64,000 nt of DNA, from NCBI RefSeq assembly GCF_007197555.1, contig NZ_CP041614.1, positions 1,046,001 to 1,110,000 of the forward strand, read 5' to 3'. Within the stretch, counting starts at the first letter, position 1. Each line of letters begins with the position of its first letter. The stretch is from Shewanella psychropiezotolerans (GTDB taxonomy: Bacteria; Pseudomonadota; Gammaproteobacteria; Enterobacterales; Shewanellaceae). The notes beneath the pieces were generated by a model that was not told the DNA's origin, ran no database searches, and was given only the letters and a program-made list of their open reading frames with translations. This document shows, in pieces, positions 1 to 8,466 of this stretch. The position numbers and the translations under genes were made by a program.

Positions 1-253
1 CACTAAATGCGGTGGCATAAACCATAGGCCAGGCAGCGAATAAACAACCGCCAAAGGCGATAAACCATACCTGATTACCGTCCCAATGAGCGCCTATGCT
101 ATTAATCGCGACTCGGCGTTCATTATCACTTTTACCAACGAAGAGTAATAAGCCGCCCACTCCCATATCCATCCCCGCGGTGATGACAAAGCCTATCATC
201 AAGACGCCAATCAAACCCCACCAGAGTAATTTTAAGCTTTCATAGTCAAACAT
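1..253 (-). CDS. cydB: Cytochrome bd ubiquinol oxidase subunit II (partial, N-terminus)
   Basis: Only the first 84 or so codons are present; the gene runs off the left edge of the window. The translation starts [20 protein letters not shown] and contains the family's N-terminal helix with GMDMGVGG, followed by [18 protein letters not shown] and a glycine-rich second helix. CydB forms the high-affinity quinol oxidase of the inner membrane together with CydA. Its ATG overlaps the end of cydA by 8 bases, the usual translationally coupled arrangement. The start is fixed by this overlap and by the family N-terminus. Confidence 0.95.
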   Translation of the reverse strand, partial: MFDYESLKLLWWGLIGVLMIGFVITAGMDMGVGGLLLFVGKSDNERRVAINSIGAHWDGNQVWFIAFGGCLFAAWPMVYATAFS

Positions 254-1848
254 TTAAGGATTCCTTTGTGGTGCTTAGATGCAATAGAGGGCTGGCATCG
301 GATTCTTGCTCGAAATGATAACGACCTGTGTGTAATGAACTGGGTCCGATCCGAGCAAATTTAATCATCAGATACATTTCGATAACGAACAGAATTAGAT
401 AGACAGAAATAAAGGCGATCATGCTGGTAAGAACATCGCTCACCGCTAGGTTAGATACGGAGAGGAAGGTCGGAAATACTTCACTTATTGACCAAGGTTG
501 ACGGCCTAACTCGGCGACAAGCCAGCCCGTTTCTATGGCAACCCAAGGTAATGGTAGTGCAAATAAAATGGCTTTGAGTAACCATCTTTTTTGTTCGATA
601 ACCCGTTTTGCATTGAAGTAAAAGGCCAGAACAAACAGGAGTAGCATAGTTATACCGCTGCCAACCATAATGCGAAATGCAAAAAATAGTGGGCAACTGG
701 TGGAATAGAGTCATCCACAGCCATACTTATTTGCTCTTCGTTGGCGTCTATTACATTTTCGGTGTAGCGCTTAAGTAGCAGGCCATATCCCAGATCTTGC
801 TTGGTATCGTCGAAACCTGTGAGATTTTCTTTAGTTTTGTCTCCCGCTTGCAGCTTTAACAGGTAGTCATAGGCAAGTATGCCATTACGGATCCGTACTT
901 CGTGATCCTTTTTCAGATCGCTGATCCCGATGACTTGTTTATCTAACGAACGGGTCGCTATAATCCCCAGAGCATAGGGTATCTTTATCGCATAATCAGT
1001 ATGCATCTCTTTATCGTTCGGTATGCCTATCAGGGTAAAGTCAGCTGGTGCCTGTTCGGTATGATATTCAGCTTCAATTGCAGCAAGCTTAACTTTTTGT
1101 ACCGCCCCAGCCTCATAACCTGACTCATCACCCAGTACTAAAACGGATAAAATCGCTGCCAGACCGAACCCAGATGCGACCGCAAAAGAGCGCTTAGCGA
1201 AGGGGAGATCCCGGCCCTTCAATATGTAATAACTACTGATGCTCATTACAAACATGGCACCAGCAACATATCCGGCAGCTGCAGTGTGAATGAACTTCAC
1301 TTGGGCTACTGGATTGAATATCAATTGTGAGAAACTGGTCATTTCCATGCGCATGGTTTCAAAATTAAATTCACTGCCGACCGGGTTTTGCATCCAAGCG
1401 TTACCAATCAGGATCCATAATGCAGATAAGTTAGTGCCTAGGGCCATCAAAAAAGTGCCGGCTAAGTGTTGACGTTTAGTTAGCCTGTCCCAACCCAGAA
1501 AAAACATGCCTACGAATGTAGATTCAAGGAAAAAAGCCATTAAACTTTCGATAGCCAGAGGGCGCCAAACACATCACCAACATAATGTGAGAAATAAGCC
1601 CAGTTAGTACCAAATTCGAATTCCATAGTCAGGCCTGTTGCGACACCCAACGCAAAGTTAATACCAAATAACTTGCCCCAGAACTTAGTCATGTCCCGGT
1701 ATATTTCACGTCCCGTTATTACATAAACTACCTCCATGATGACCAATATCCAGGACATGCCTATGGTTAAGGGGACGAAGAGAAAATGGAACAGAGCTGT
1801 GATGGCGAATTGCCAGCGAGACAACTCCACCAGAGTTTCATTAATCAT
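246..1848 (-). CDS. cydA: Cytochrome bd ubiquinol oxidase subunit I, two frameshifts as given
   Basis: Heme-bearing catalytic subunit of the bd-type quinol oxidase. Three consecutive reading frames together give a full CydA: N-terminal [11 protein letters not shown] (heme ligand His region), [23 protein letters not shown], the periplasmic Q-loop with [16 protein letters not shown], and C-terminal AELGRQPW. The frame breaks at the GGG run 1560-1562 and at the A6 run 681-686 (plus-strand letters); one extra base at each site restores [14 protein letters not shown] and [11 protein letters not shown]. The repaired gene is 535 codons, normal for the family. Both breaks lie in homopolymers, so sequence error is more likely than decay. 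cydB follows with an 8-base overlap. Confidence 0.93.
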
Positions 1849-2188
1849 ATAAAGATTTCCTATTAATCTTATTTATGTTTGTTGCCTGCGCGCTATATAT
1901 TTGACTTATTGATAAGAAGATCGATAAGTCTCACTTCAGGCTTTAAACCCAAAGAACGAAGCGTATTAACAGGTGATTCGATAGTGCTAGTTAGCCTCAT
2001 TGAAGTGAGGGTTCAGGCATAAAGATAAAGACTGTTAACCTATGTATTCACAGTTTAATTTATTCCCTCCTTCGCTAAAAAGGAGGGAATAACGATTTTG
2101 GCTTAAGTAGAGCATGTCTCTTGATATAAGAGGTAGCTGTCTTTTAGCTCATTATGTTTACTGAATTGTAATTAGATGGCTAGGCGAG
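1849..2188. other. Intergenic region upstream of cydAB
   Basis: About 340 bases with no credible ORF. It must hold the cydA promoter (transcription leftwards) and the 3' end of the DoxX operon. A strong inverted repeat lies at 2060-2092 and is listed separately. I looked for an FNR or ArcA site: TTGATAAGAAGATCGATAA near 1909 is only a loose match and I do not call it. Confidence 0.6.
2060..2092 (-). terminator. Hairpin between the DoxX operon and cydA
   Basis: A 13-bp perfect inverted repeat, TTATTCCCTCCTT and AAGGAGGGAATAA, closes on a 7-base loop. It sits about 100 bases past the stop codon of the DoxX gene on the minus strand, as a terminator for that operon would. The T-tract on the minus-strand side is weak, so it may act as an mRNA-stabilising hairpin instead. 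Confidence 0.55.
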
Positions 2189-2773
2189 TTATCCATTATT
2201 GATTAGCTTGAAACGCTTATTCAGCCAGTAATCGGCACTGACATAACGTCCCCCGCCGTAAAAGAATAGAACCATAAACATAACAAAATAAGTTATTGGA
2301 AATTCCATTCCGTTATTTAACATCACAGGATCGGCTAGCTCAGTAAGATAGTTATAACGTCCCGGGAAGTTCTCGCCTAACCAAGTCATAAAAGAACTTA
2401 ACCGCATACTGGACTCAGCTCCTTTATCTGCAACAACCAGCCATCCATTAGACCAATGAACTAAAGCGCTGGCTGCACTCATCATAAATATCATTGGAAC
2501 CGACATGACTCGTGTGAACAGCCCCAGTGCAATACAAATGAGTCCTATAATTTCAGTCCCTGTTGCCATAAAAGCCATTAATGTTGGAAAAGGTAAATTC
2601 AGACCGCCCTCTCCAAACGAGGTTACAGTACCAGAAAAACCTACAACTTTAGAGTGGGCCCCTGTATATATTACCGGGATTAAATATAGGCGAATGGCAA
2701 GTAATGCAATAAAATCAAATTTCTTACATCTATTAAGTAATAAATTGATTCTAGAAAATAATAATTTAATCAT
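2189..2773 (-). CDS. DoxX family membrane protein of the MNIO operon
   Basis: A 194-residue integral membrane protein of the DoxX family with four predicted membrane segments (about residues 20-40, 62-85, 88-108 and 160-180) and the family features YTGAHSK, GTEIIGLICIALGLFTR and FFYGGGRYVSADYWL. It is the last gene of a tight operon, overlapping the DUF2063 gene by 8 bases; AGAGGAA precedes the ATG. DoxX proteins are regular fourth members of DUF692 (MNIO) clusters such as the bufferin operons, where their job is not settled; a redox or export role is guesswork. Family call firm, function inferred from context. Confidence 0.85.
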   Translation of the reverse strand: MIKLLFSRINLLLNRCKKFDFIALLAIRLYLIPVIYTGAHSKVVGFSGTVTSFGEGGLNLPFPTLMAFMATGTEIIGLICIALGLFTRVMSVPMIFMMSAASALVHWSNGWLVVADKGAESSMRLSSFMTWLGENFPGRYNYLTELADPVMLNNGMEFPITYFVMFMVLFFYGGGRYVSADYWLNKRFKLINNG

Positions 2774-3503
2774 GGAATTCCTCTTTGTATGACATGTTAA
2801 TTAAGTTTGTTTTATGGGACTGAGTTAACCACATGTTTAAATCGAAATGCTTTAGGTTTTTATCTATATATTCTTTAATCTCAGAGTAACTAACAGGCAT
2901 AACTTGATTTAGATAACCAATTATAAATCTATCAATAAGAGTTAGCTCTTGCCATAAAACCTGATGTTTTATATTTCTAAAAATCCCATATGACAATCGG
3001 TCAGGCCTAAGATGGCAAAACCCTACCATTGCCTGGTCTATTGAAAATGGAACTTCAATACACTGAAGCGTTTGATTCAGGTAGATATAAACTTCCTGAA
3101 CATTGAAATCGTTTAACTCAGGCATTACCTCTGAGTGCTTAATTGTTAATGGGTTTATTTCTGTGCTATATATAACCCACTCAAATTCAATTAGAGATAA
3201 TAGTATAGGGCTTATTGCATTATAACCTTGTATAAAGCGAACAAACTCTGTGGCTATATTATGAAATTCAGGCTCTGTTGAAGGATGATGATATAAAAAC
3301 TCTAAGACTAACTTTTCTTTATCGTTTACTCCTAATGAAAAGCTAAATAATGGGAACGTATTGCTGATAACATCACTTATGTTGTCAATAATAAATTCTC
3401 GGTAAAGGATAACATTAGCCTTATTAGTCGTCATACTTTGGTGACGAATAGCTTGAGTCAGTCGTTGCGTATCTCTGCATAGCTTCTCAGGCGGATTGTG
3501 CAT
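2766..3503 (-). CDS. DUF2063 protein, partner of the MNIO enzyme (BufC-like)
   Basis: A 245-residue protein with the DUF2063 N-terminal region (about residues 25-115; LYREFIIDNISDVISNTFPL, then FVRFIQGYN) and a variable C-terminal half. DUF2063 proteins are encoded next to DUF692 enzymes and in characterised systems act as the partner that binds the precursor peptide for the MNIO. The start ATG lies 17 bases inside the MNIO gene and is preceded by GAGGAGG at ideal spacing. The databases' label as a putative DNA-binding domain is not supported by the context here. Confidence 0.85.
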   Translation of the reverse strand: MHNPPEKLCRDTQRLTQAIRHQSMTTNKANVILYREFIIDNISDVISNTFPLFSFSLGVNDKEKLVLEFLYHHPSTEPEFHNIATEFVRFIQGYNAISPILLSLIEFEWVIYSTEINPLTIKHSEVMPELNDFNVQEVYIYLNQTLQCIEVPFSIDQAMVGFCHLRPDRLSYGIFRNIKHQVLWQELTLIDRFIIGYLNQVMPVSYSEIKEYIDKNLKHFDLNMWLTQSHKTNLINMSYKEEFHD

Positions 3504-4362
3504 ACCAGTCCTCCTCGACTTGCTTCTCTCCTGCTACCGAATCATGTAATAGCTCCAGTTCAGTACAAAGCTTTGCTAGCTCTGGAACATGGTGATCTCG
3601 CTCTAACAGTAAAGGCCGTAGACCATGATATTTAATGACCTGTTGAGCTAATATGGTAACTTCATGATTAACAGGCTTGCCATGAGTATCCAGAAGAAAG
3701 CCGTCATCTTGTTTTAAATGTCCAGCAATATGGTAATAGCGAATAGCCTTACTAGGCAGCGAGGTAATAAAGTCTAAGGCGTTATAATGATGGTTTTTGC
3801 TATTAACATAGACATTATTTATATCCAGTAGTAGCTCGCAGTCACTCTTATCAACGAGTTCAGATATAAACTCTGCTTCTGCCATCTCATCAGCATATTG
3901 GTAATAGTAAGATATATTTTCCAATACTAATGGACGCTTAATAATATCCTGAACCTGCTTAATACGATCCGCTAAGTAGTCAATATTGGCTCGGTGGCGG
4001 GGGATGGGCAGCAATTCATAGAGGTAACCGGTTGTATCTCGAGAAAAACTCAAATGCTCACTGTAAATATCAATATCGTAGTAATCTAAGAAGTCACCGA
4101 CTTTTTTGATGAAATCAATATTAAGAGGTTGGGCATCACCGATTGACAGGCTGAGTCCATGAGCAATAAGAGGATAGCGCTCGGCAATACAGTCGAGACT
4201 TTCACGTTTTAACCCTCCCATATTCATCCAGTTTTCCGGTGCGAGTTCCAGGAAATCTAACTGTGGAATTTTAGCTTGGTTACATAGCGATTGGATATGT
4301 TCGTTACGCAGACCAATCCCTTTATTTGCAGCTGTTATTGACCGCATAAGCCACCTGCGCAT
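3487..4362 (-). CDS. DUF692 multinuclear non-heme iron oxidase (MNIO, BufB-like)
   Basis: 291 residues covering the whole DUF692 TIM-barrel fold. Conserved metal-site motifs appear in order: GIGLRNEH, ELAPENW, HGLSLSIG, SEHLSF, ELLPIPRH, LENISYYY, LLLDINNVYVNSKNHH, YYHIAGH, DTHGKPV and LLLERDHH, supplying the His, Asp, Glu and Asn ligands expected. MNIOs oxidatively modify cysteine in ribosomal peptides, for example to oxazolone-thioamide in methanobactin or thiooxazole in bufferins. It overlaps the precursor gene upstream by 28 bases and the DUF2063 gene downstream by 17. A second ATG at 4347, with AGGTGG before it, is an equally good start. Confidence 0.92.
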   Translation of the reverse strand: MRRWLMRSITAANKGIGLRNEHIQSLCNQAKIPQLDFLELAPENWMNMGGLKRESLDCIAERYPLIAHGLSLSIGDAQPLNIDFIKKVGDFLDYYDIDIYSEHLSFSRDTTGYLYELLPIPRHRANIDYLADRIKQVQDIIKRPLVLENISYYYQYADEMAEAEFISELVDKSDCELLLDINNVYVNSKNHHYNALDFITSLPSKAIRYYHIAGHLKQDDGFLLDTHGKPVNHEVTILAQQVIKYHGLRPLLLERDHHVPELAKLCTELELLHDSVAGEKQVEEDWYAQSA

Positions 4363-4682
4363 TTTCCTGGTTGAGCGATCTGAGTCTGTGTTTTCTTGTT
4401 GCTAATACCTTCCCCTGAAGAGCCACATTGACCATCCCGAGCGTAAACCAATTGTCCCTGGGGATCATTGACTAAATCTTTTTTGCCAAATTGCTTTGTT
4501 CCTCCGCATTTACCAGCGGCACAGGCACCATTATTACCAGTGGCTTTCTCTGGTTTAGTCTGCGGCAGACTAGACTGAGACTGAGACTGAAGTTGGGGTT
4601 GAGATACAGCAGCTTGCACCAGACTAATATTAAGACCAACTAAGGAGGTCATGGCGATTGAGAGAATTAATTTGTTTTTCAT
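4335..4682 (-). CDS. Exported cysteine-rich precursor peptide of the MNIO operon (bufferin-like)
   Basis: A 115-residue protein with a Sec-type signal peptide (residues 1 to about 24, ending LVQA), a Gln/Ser-rich linker, and a C-terminal part with five cysteines in glycine-rich contexts: GACAAGKCGG, DGQCGSS and the extreme C-terminus PGKCAGGLCGQ. The GKCG-type motifs resemble the EGKCG motif described for copper-binding bufferin precursors modified by DUF692 enzymes. Its ATG overlaps the MBL stop (ATGA type) with AAAGGAT upstream, and its 3' end overlaps the MNIO gene. The role as RiPP precursor is inferred from motif and position; an unmodified periplasmic metal-binding protein is the alternative. 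Confidence 0.8.
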   Translation of the reverse strand: MKNKLILSIAMTSLVGLNISLVQAAVSQPQLQSQSQSSLPQTKPEKATGNNGACAAGKCGGTKQFGKKDLVNDPQGQLVYARDGQCGSSGEGISNKKTQTQIAQPGKCAGGLCGQ

Positions 4683-5619
4683 TTGTCAGATCCTTTATTA
4701 GCATTAACGGGATAACTAGCAAGGTCGCGACCCGCATAGACTGGTCCGTGATAGTATTGCTTGATTATTTCGATAGATTCATCTTTCATGCTCAGACTTT
4801 TACCCATAAAGTGATTAAGAACCAACATTTTTGCATGGGTTTTTGCGGCAATTTGTCCAACGGTTGAAGGTTTAGCGTGTAAAAAAGCAGAGCCGCTGTC
4901 GGCACCTTCATCAATAGCGCTTGGCATCACCAGAATATCGGCATCTTTAGCGAATTCGATAAATGATTCATCACTGCCATTTTGATCGGCTGAAATAACG
5001 ATTGTGCCTTTGGCGGATTCAATCCGATAAGATAAGCAAGGTACATCTCCGTGGGGGATACTCTTGGCGTAAATGGTTAAGCCATCAGCGTCATATACCT
5101 TGGTAGCTTGTGTTTCATGGATGTCGACATCATTTAAAGAGACAGGGAATAGACCATGGCTGCCATCATAGATGCCATTAAGGTAAGCGTAAGCGCCTTT
5201 ATCCGAGTTAAATAATGCATCCATATACTCAGTTAAACTTGGGAATCCTTCCCCCCAGTTGGACCTGATATGGCTAACGTCGAACTTCGGTCAAAAAATA
5301 TCCCGCCTTTTAGTAAGGCTGGTAAATCTGTAACATGATCGGTGTGAAAATGAGTCATACCTAAGAAATTCAACTCTTCCATTCTGGAGCCTGACTGGCC
5401 AAATCTCAGGTATACACCTCCTCCTGCATCGATAAGGATCCGTGATTTACCTTTCCACCAAATCACCTCACCTGAGGAAGCTCTGGCATCATCAGAAATT
5501 GGGCCGCCTGAACCTAATAACTGTAGGGTAAAGTCTTTATCCAGAGGTTCTGTTGAAATTGCATGGGCTAATGAGCTAACGATAAATAAGCTTGTAGCTA
5601 ACATAGTTTTTTTAAACAT
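4679..5619 (-). CDS. Periplasmic metallo-beta-lactamase-fold hydrolase, one frameshift as given
   Basis: First gene of the MNIO operon. It starts with a signal peptide (ends SSLAHA, about residue 20) and carries the MBL metal motif THFHTDHV; the C-terminal half holds ISADQNGS, MLVLNHFMG and YAGRDLASYPV, giving the remaining His/Asp ligands. The frame breaks at the C6 run 5251-5256; one more base joins GPTGGEGFPSLTEYMDALF and yields a 314-codon gene, typical of RNase Z-like periplasmic MBL proteins. It is translationally coupled to the precursor gene. Substrate unknown. An MBL enzyme is not a standard member of the four-gene bufferin operon, so its place as first gene is notable. Confidence 0.85.
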
Positions 5620-6202
5620 GATTTTATGTTTCCAATATATTTTCAGATATAAAAATCAATACACAAAGATAGTGTTTATCTTTGTGTTAATTTATTTCGT
5701 GAATTTTCAGGTTATTTAACCTGTTTGCCTGTACTAGATTTAAATAAATGTCCATGACATGAAGCTATATTTGTCTAAATCGCTAAGTAAAAATATTTAA
5801 ATGTATTTAACATGCGTTTAATTTTTATAAACATTGGTCGCGGTGGACTGTATGGTGTGGGGCTTGTTCGGTTTCTATGATGATGAACCCTTGTCCTTGC
5901 TTCTCCATAAATCAAGCCCTTATGAAGCTTAGGTGAACTAGTCTGCTTTGAATTCAATAGCTCGGGCAATGGTTCAAGAGCTGAAGGGGCATGTTAATGT
6001 TGAATGAATAAGATGGTATGGCTGACCTGTGTTTCCTTGTTTTTATGTGCAAGTAAACATTGCCAGATTATTAAAAGGAGTTTAGGAGGTGAACTTTCCC
6101 GATGAAATTTTTGTCACACAGATACTTCACAGAGCCAACTCGCTAAGCTCAAGCATAGTGAAGTCAACATTGAATTGATCACCATTAAATGGAAATATCA
6201 TC
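5620..6202. other. Intergenic region between the MNIO operon and the MORN-repeat gene
   Basis: 583 bases between divergent genes. Apart from the inverted repeat at 5661-5687 I see no gene. A 64-codon minus-strand ORF (5775-5969) lacks a ribosome site and any recognisable family. Plus-strand translation around 5835-5930 reads like a short conserved gene end but is not open enough to call. Confidence 0.5.
5661..5687. promoter_or_regulatory. Perfect 11-bp inverted repeat upstream of the MNIO operon
   Basis: ACACAAAGATA and its exact complement TATCTTTGTGT are separated by 5 bases. The element starts 42 bases upstream of the MBL start codon, in the promoter or 5' leader of the operon. It could be a dimeric repressor site or a leader hairpin; without a T-tract it is not a convincing terminator. 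Confidence 0.45.
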
Positions 6203-6796
6203 ATGAAAAAAACAATTCCTTTTGCGTTACTTCTAATGACTTTTGCTGGGGCATCTCAAGCGGCCACGGTGGACTACTTACAATCAAGAAATGGGGTGGC
6301 GTATCAGGTAAACCATGACAAACCCTTTACTGGCACTTTTGTGAATAAGTATAACAATGGTCAAAAAGACATTGAAGTCAGCTTCAAAGACGGTAAACAG
6401 AATGGTACTGCAACAAGGTGGTACCCGAATGATCAAAAGATCAGTGAAGTTCAATATAGTGATGGGAAAAAAAATGGCAAGGAGACTGGCTGGTATGAAA
6501 ATGGTCAAAAAGCCGTTGAATCTCAATTCACTAAAGGCCAGGAAGACGGAGTAGAAACACATTGGTTTGAAAATGGCCAAAAATCTTCTGAGATAACCTA
6601 TAAAGACGGCAAGAAAAATGGGACGAAAACCTTGTGGTATCGCAATGGACAAAAGTACCAAGTATCAAACTACACCCAGGGTAAGTTAAATGATGGAACG
6701 GTGAAGGCTTGGTACCCTAATGGCGAAAAAGCTGCTGAAATTACTTTCGAGAAAGGAAATGAAGTCTCAAGCCAGTACTGGCCTGAACACGTTTAA
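6203..6796 (+). CDS. Exported MORN-variant repeat protein (YwqK-like)
   Basis: 197 residues with a signal peptide (residues 1-20, ending SQA) followed by about six repeats of 22-23 residues of the antitoxin-YwqK/MORN-variant type; each has the core WYxNGQK followed by a strand and a DGKxNG turn (for example YKDGKKNGTKTLWYRNGQK). Such repeats form extended beta-sheet solenoids. The YwqK toxin-antitoxin label is a database name and there is no toxin next door here. Role unknown; periplasmic or surface location is inferred from the signal peptide. A hairpin terminator follows directly. Confidence 0.85.
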   Translation: MKKTIPFALLLMTFAGASQAATVDYLQSRNGVAYQVNHDKPFTGTFVNKYNNGQKDIEVSFKDGKQNGTATRWYPNDQKISEVQYSDGKKNGKETGWYENGQKAVESQFTKGQEDGVETHWFENGQKSSEITYKDGKKNGTKTLWYRNGQKYQVSNYTQGKLNDGTVKAWYPNGEKAAEITFEKGNEVSSQYWPEHV

Positions 6797-6813
6797 CTGT
6801 CGAATATGGTGTT

Positions 6814-6844
6814 ATAGGCTAGCAGTTGTTTATTGCTAGCCTAT
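6814..6844 (+). terminator. Hairpin terminator after the MORN-repeat gene
   Basis: ATAGGCTAGCA and TGCTAGCCTAT form an 11-bp perfect stem with a 9-base loop, 17 bases after the stop codon. The trailing T-tract is short (TTAGC), so termination may be partial. Confidence 0.6.
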
Positions 6845-7177
6845 TTAGCTGCTAAAACATTCGCGATAGTCGAAGATACTTAAATTCTGTAATCTAACAG
6901 GGTTATTTATTAATATTAATGAAGGCATATTTATTCGTGCTATTTTGTATGTAGCCAGAGTGTGGATATTTATATTGGCTCGCTGAATTATTGATTGTAA
7001 GTAGTGCTATTGTTTTTTATTTTCATTTATTGTTAATAAGGTTGGGGTATAGATAATACTGTAAATAGCTTTATTGTGATTTAATTCAAATTATGAAAGC
7101 AAGAAAGTAATAAGCATTGATAATAGGCTATAACCTATTAAGCTTACTGGCTTTATTTTTAAGTCTGGAAGTTGTTA
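6845..7177. other. AT-rich intergenic region
   Basis: About 330 AT-rich bases carrying the promoter of the DUF3332 lipoprotein gene. I see no ORF, repeat or RNA structure that I can support. Confidence 0.5.
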
Positions 7178-7507
7178 ATGAAAATCAAAGTGCTATCTGC
7201 AGTTATGTTGTCAGTGTTGTTATCGGGATGTGCGGGTCAAATGGCTGTAAGTAACGCAACAATGAAATTTAATATGGATGCTGTCGATAATCGTTATGCC
7301 AGAGGCGGCTTAACAATACTGATGGCTCCAGTATATGCTGTCACTACTGTTGCTGATTATGGTCTATTTAATCCTATTGAGTTTTGGACTGGAGAAAACA
7401 TTCTTACGGACAAAAAATCAATCTATGATATGAAAGGTAAAAACTATATAGAGATAAATGATGATTTAGATGAGTCATTAAAAACTGCTCCTGTTAAATT
7501 AGATTAA
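7178..7507 (+). CDS. DUF3332 family lipoprotein
   Basis: About 109 residues with a lipoprotein signal whose lipobox LLSGC gives a lipidated Cys near residue 17. The mature part follows DUF3332: GQMAVSNATMKFN, VDNRYARGG, LMAPVYAVTTVADY and FNPIEFWTG. Family members occur singly in gammaproteobacteria and their function is unknown. I chose the ATG at 7178 (GGAAG upstream) rather than the TTG two codons earlier. Confidence 0.85.
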   Translation: MKIKVLSAVMLSVLLSGCAGQMAVSNATMKFNMDAVDNRYARGGLTILMAPVYAVTTVADYGLFNPIEFWTGENILTDKKSIYDMKGKNYIEINDDLDESLKTAPVKLD

Positions 7508-7729
7508 GTTTTTACAGTACAAGTGGATCTAAGTTAGAGGTCCATTTACTGAGTATTATACTAAACAAAAAATAAATGCTAGTGATAAAGTTTGAGGGTT
7601 GTTAACAAGTTCTTAAATATAGTGATTTTTGTTTTTAAACAATAAACAATAAACATATAAGCTAGTAGATTTAAATAGATTGCTCCATATATGGTCTGTA
7701 TGTCTTTCATTGTTTAATTATTGATTTTT

Positions 7730-7755
7730 AAAGGTGAAGTTCTTACTTCACCTTT
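7730..7755. terminator. Hairpin terminator, probably bidirectional
   Basis: AAAGGTGAAGT and ACTTCACCTTT make an 11-bp stem with a 4-base loop. On the plus strand five T residues follow; on the minus strand it lies 12 bases past the stop codon of the 44-residue peptide gene. It probably serves that small gene and possibly rightward transcripts. Confidence 0.65.
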
Positions 7756-7766
7756 TTATAAACAAT

Positions 7767-7901
7767 CTATTTACTTACGTGACACTGACATTGTGGTCCG
7801 ACTGGGCATTCTGGGAACTCGTCACATATATTTGCATATGCAGCAAATGAAAGAGATGCAACAAATGTTATAATGGATGCTGTAGAGATTATTTTTCTCA
7901 T
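7767..7901 (-). CDS. Small exported cysteine-rich peptide (44 aa)
   Basis: A short gene with AAGGA 7 bases before its ATG and a terminator just downstream. The product starts MRKIISTASIITFVASLSFA, a clear signal peptide with cleavage near AYA, leaving a mature peptide of about 21 residues: NICDEFPECPVGPQCQCHVSK region with four Cys. It is predicted to reach the periplasm and form two disulfides or bind metal. No family recognised. A second small exported Cys peptide (8039-8206) lies on the same strand and a glutaredoxin-like protein follows, so the three may belong together, but nothing proves it. Confidence 0.7.
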   Translation of the reverse strand: MRKIISTASIITFVASLSFAAYANICDEFPECPVGPQCQCHVSK

Positions 7902-8038
7902 TATAAATTCCTTTTTATTTTACGTGATTATTTTGTTTTTAAACGACAAGCTTAAGAAAATCGTATGTTATATATCGACTGTTTAATGTTGTTACTGCTG
8001 AGTAGGAGGGCTAATTTAAACGCTAGACCTCCAAAATT

Positions 8039-8206
8039 CTAGATGCCTGCACATCTCTTGTAGTCAGCTTCACAAGCTCTTTCATTTAACCCATCATCAC
8101 GTTCTACACATGCCATGTATTTAGCTAAACATGGTGAGATTGCTGATGCGCCTGCGGATAAACCAAGAGAAATAGCAAAAGATAGCATTAAAATTTTAGT
8201 TTTCAT
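8039..8206 (-). CDS. Small exported peptide with twin C-X6-C pattern (55 aa)
   Basis: 55 codons: signal peptide MKTKILMLSFAISLGLSAGA with cleavage after ASA, then a mature peptide of about 32 residues with four Cys in two C-X6-C pairs (CLAKYMAC and CEADYKRC) separated by 11 residues. This twin-Cys spacing suits a disulfide-pinned helical hairpin. The ribosome site is weak (GGGTTAATT). It is on the same strand as the 44-residue Cys peptide downstream. Small exported peptides of this sort are common and unnamed in Shewanella-like genomes; function unknown. Confidence 0.65.
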   Translation of the reverse strand: MKTKILMLSFAISLGLSAGASAISPCLAKYMACVERDDGLNERACEADYKRCAGI

Positions 8207-8466
8207 AATTAACCCAAATATTTAAGTTATTATTTAATTTAAGTTTAATTTGTTTGTATATTAAACCGATGTTACCCCAGGGTAAGTGGGGGTGTGCAAT
8301 TAATATGATGTTAGGTTTGGGGTTCGTCAATAGCGCTAATGTCTTAATGTTATCCTTGTTTGGTAAGTCTAAAGTGTTGGCTGTTATATTATTTTGTTTT
8401 ATCATAGTTGTTTAAGTTTTTATATTGATGTAGTTTGTCATGAAATTGAGTTTTTGAGTTTTGTTT

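Noticed and set aside
1900..1930. Possible FNR or ArcA site upstream of cydA
   Set aside because: TTGATAAGAAGATCGATAA does not keep the TTGAT-N4-ATCAA spacing; the match is too loose.
5775..5969. 64-codon minus-strand ORF
   Set aside because: No ribosome site, no signal peptide or family, and a basic-proline composition typical of chance ORFs in repeat-like DNA.
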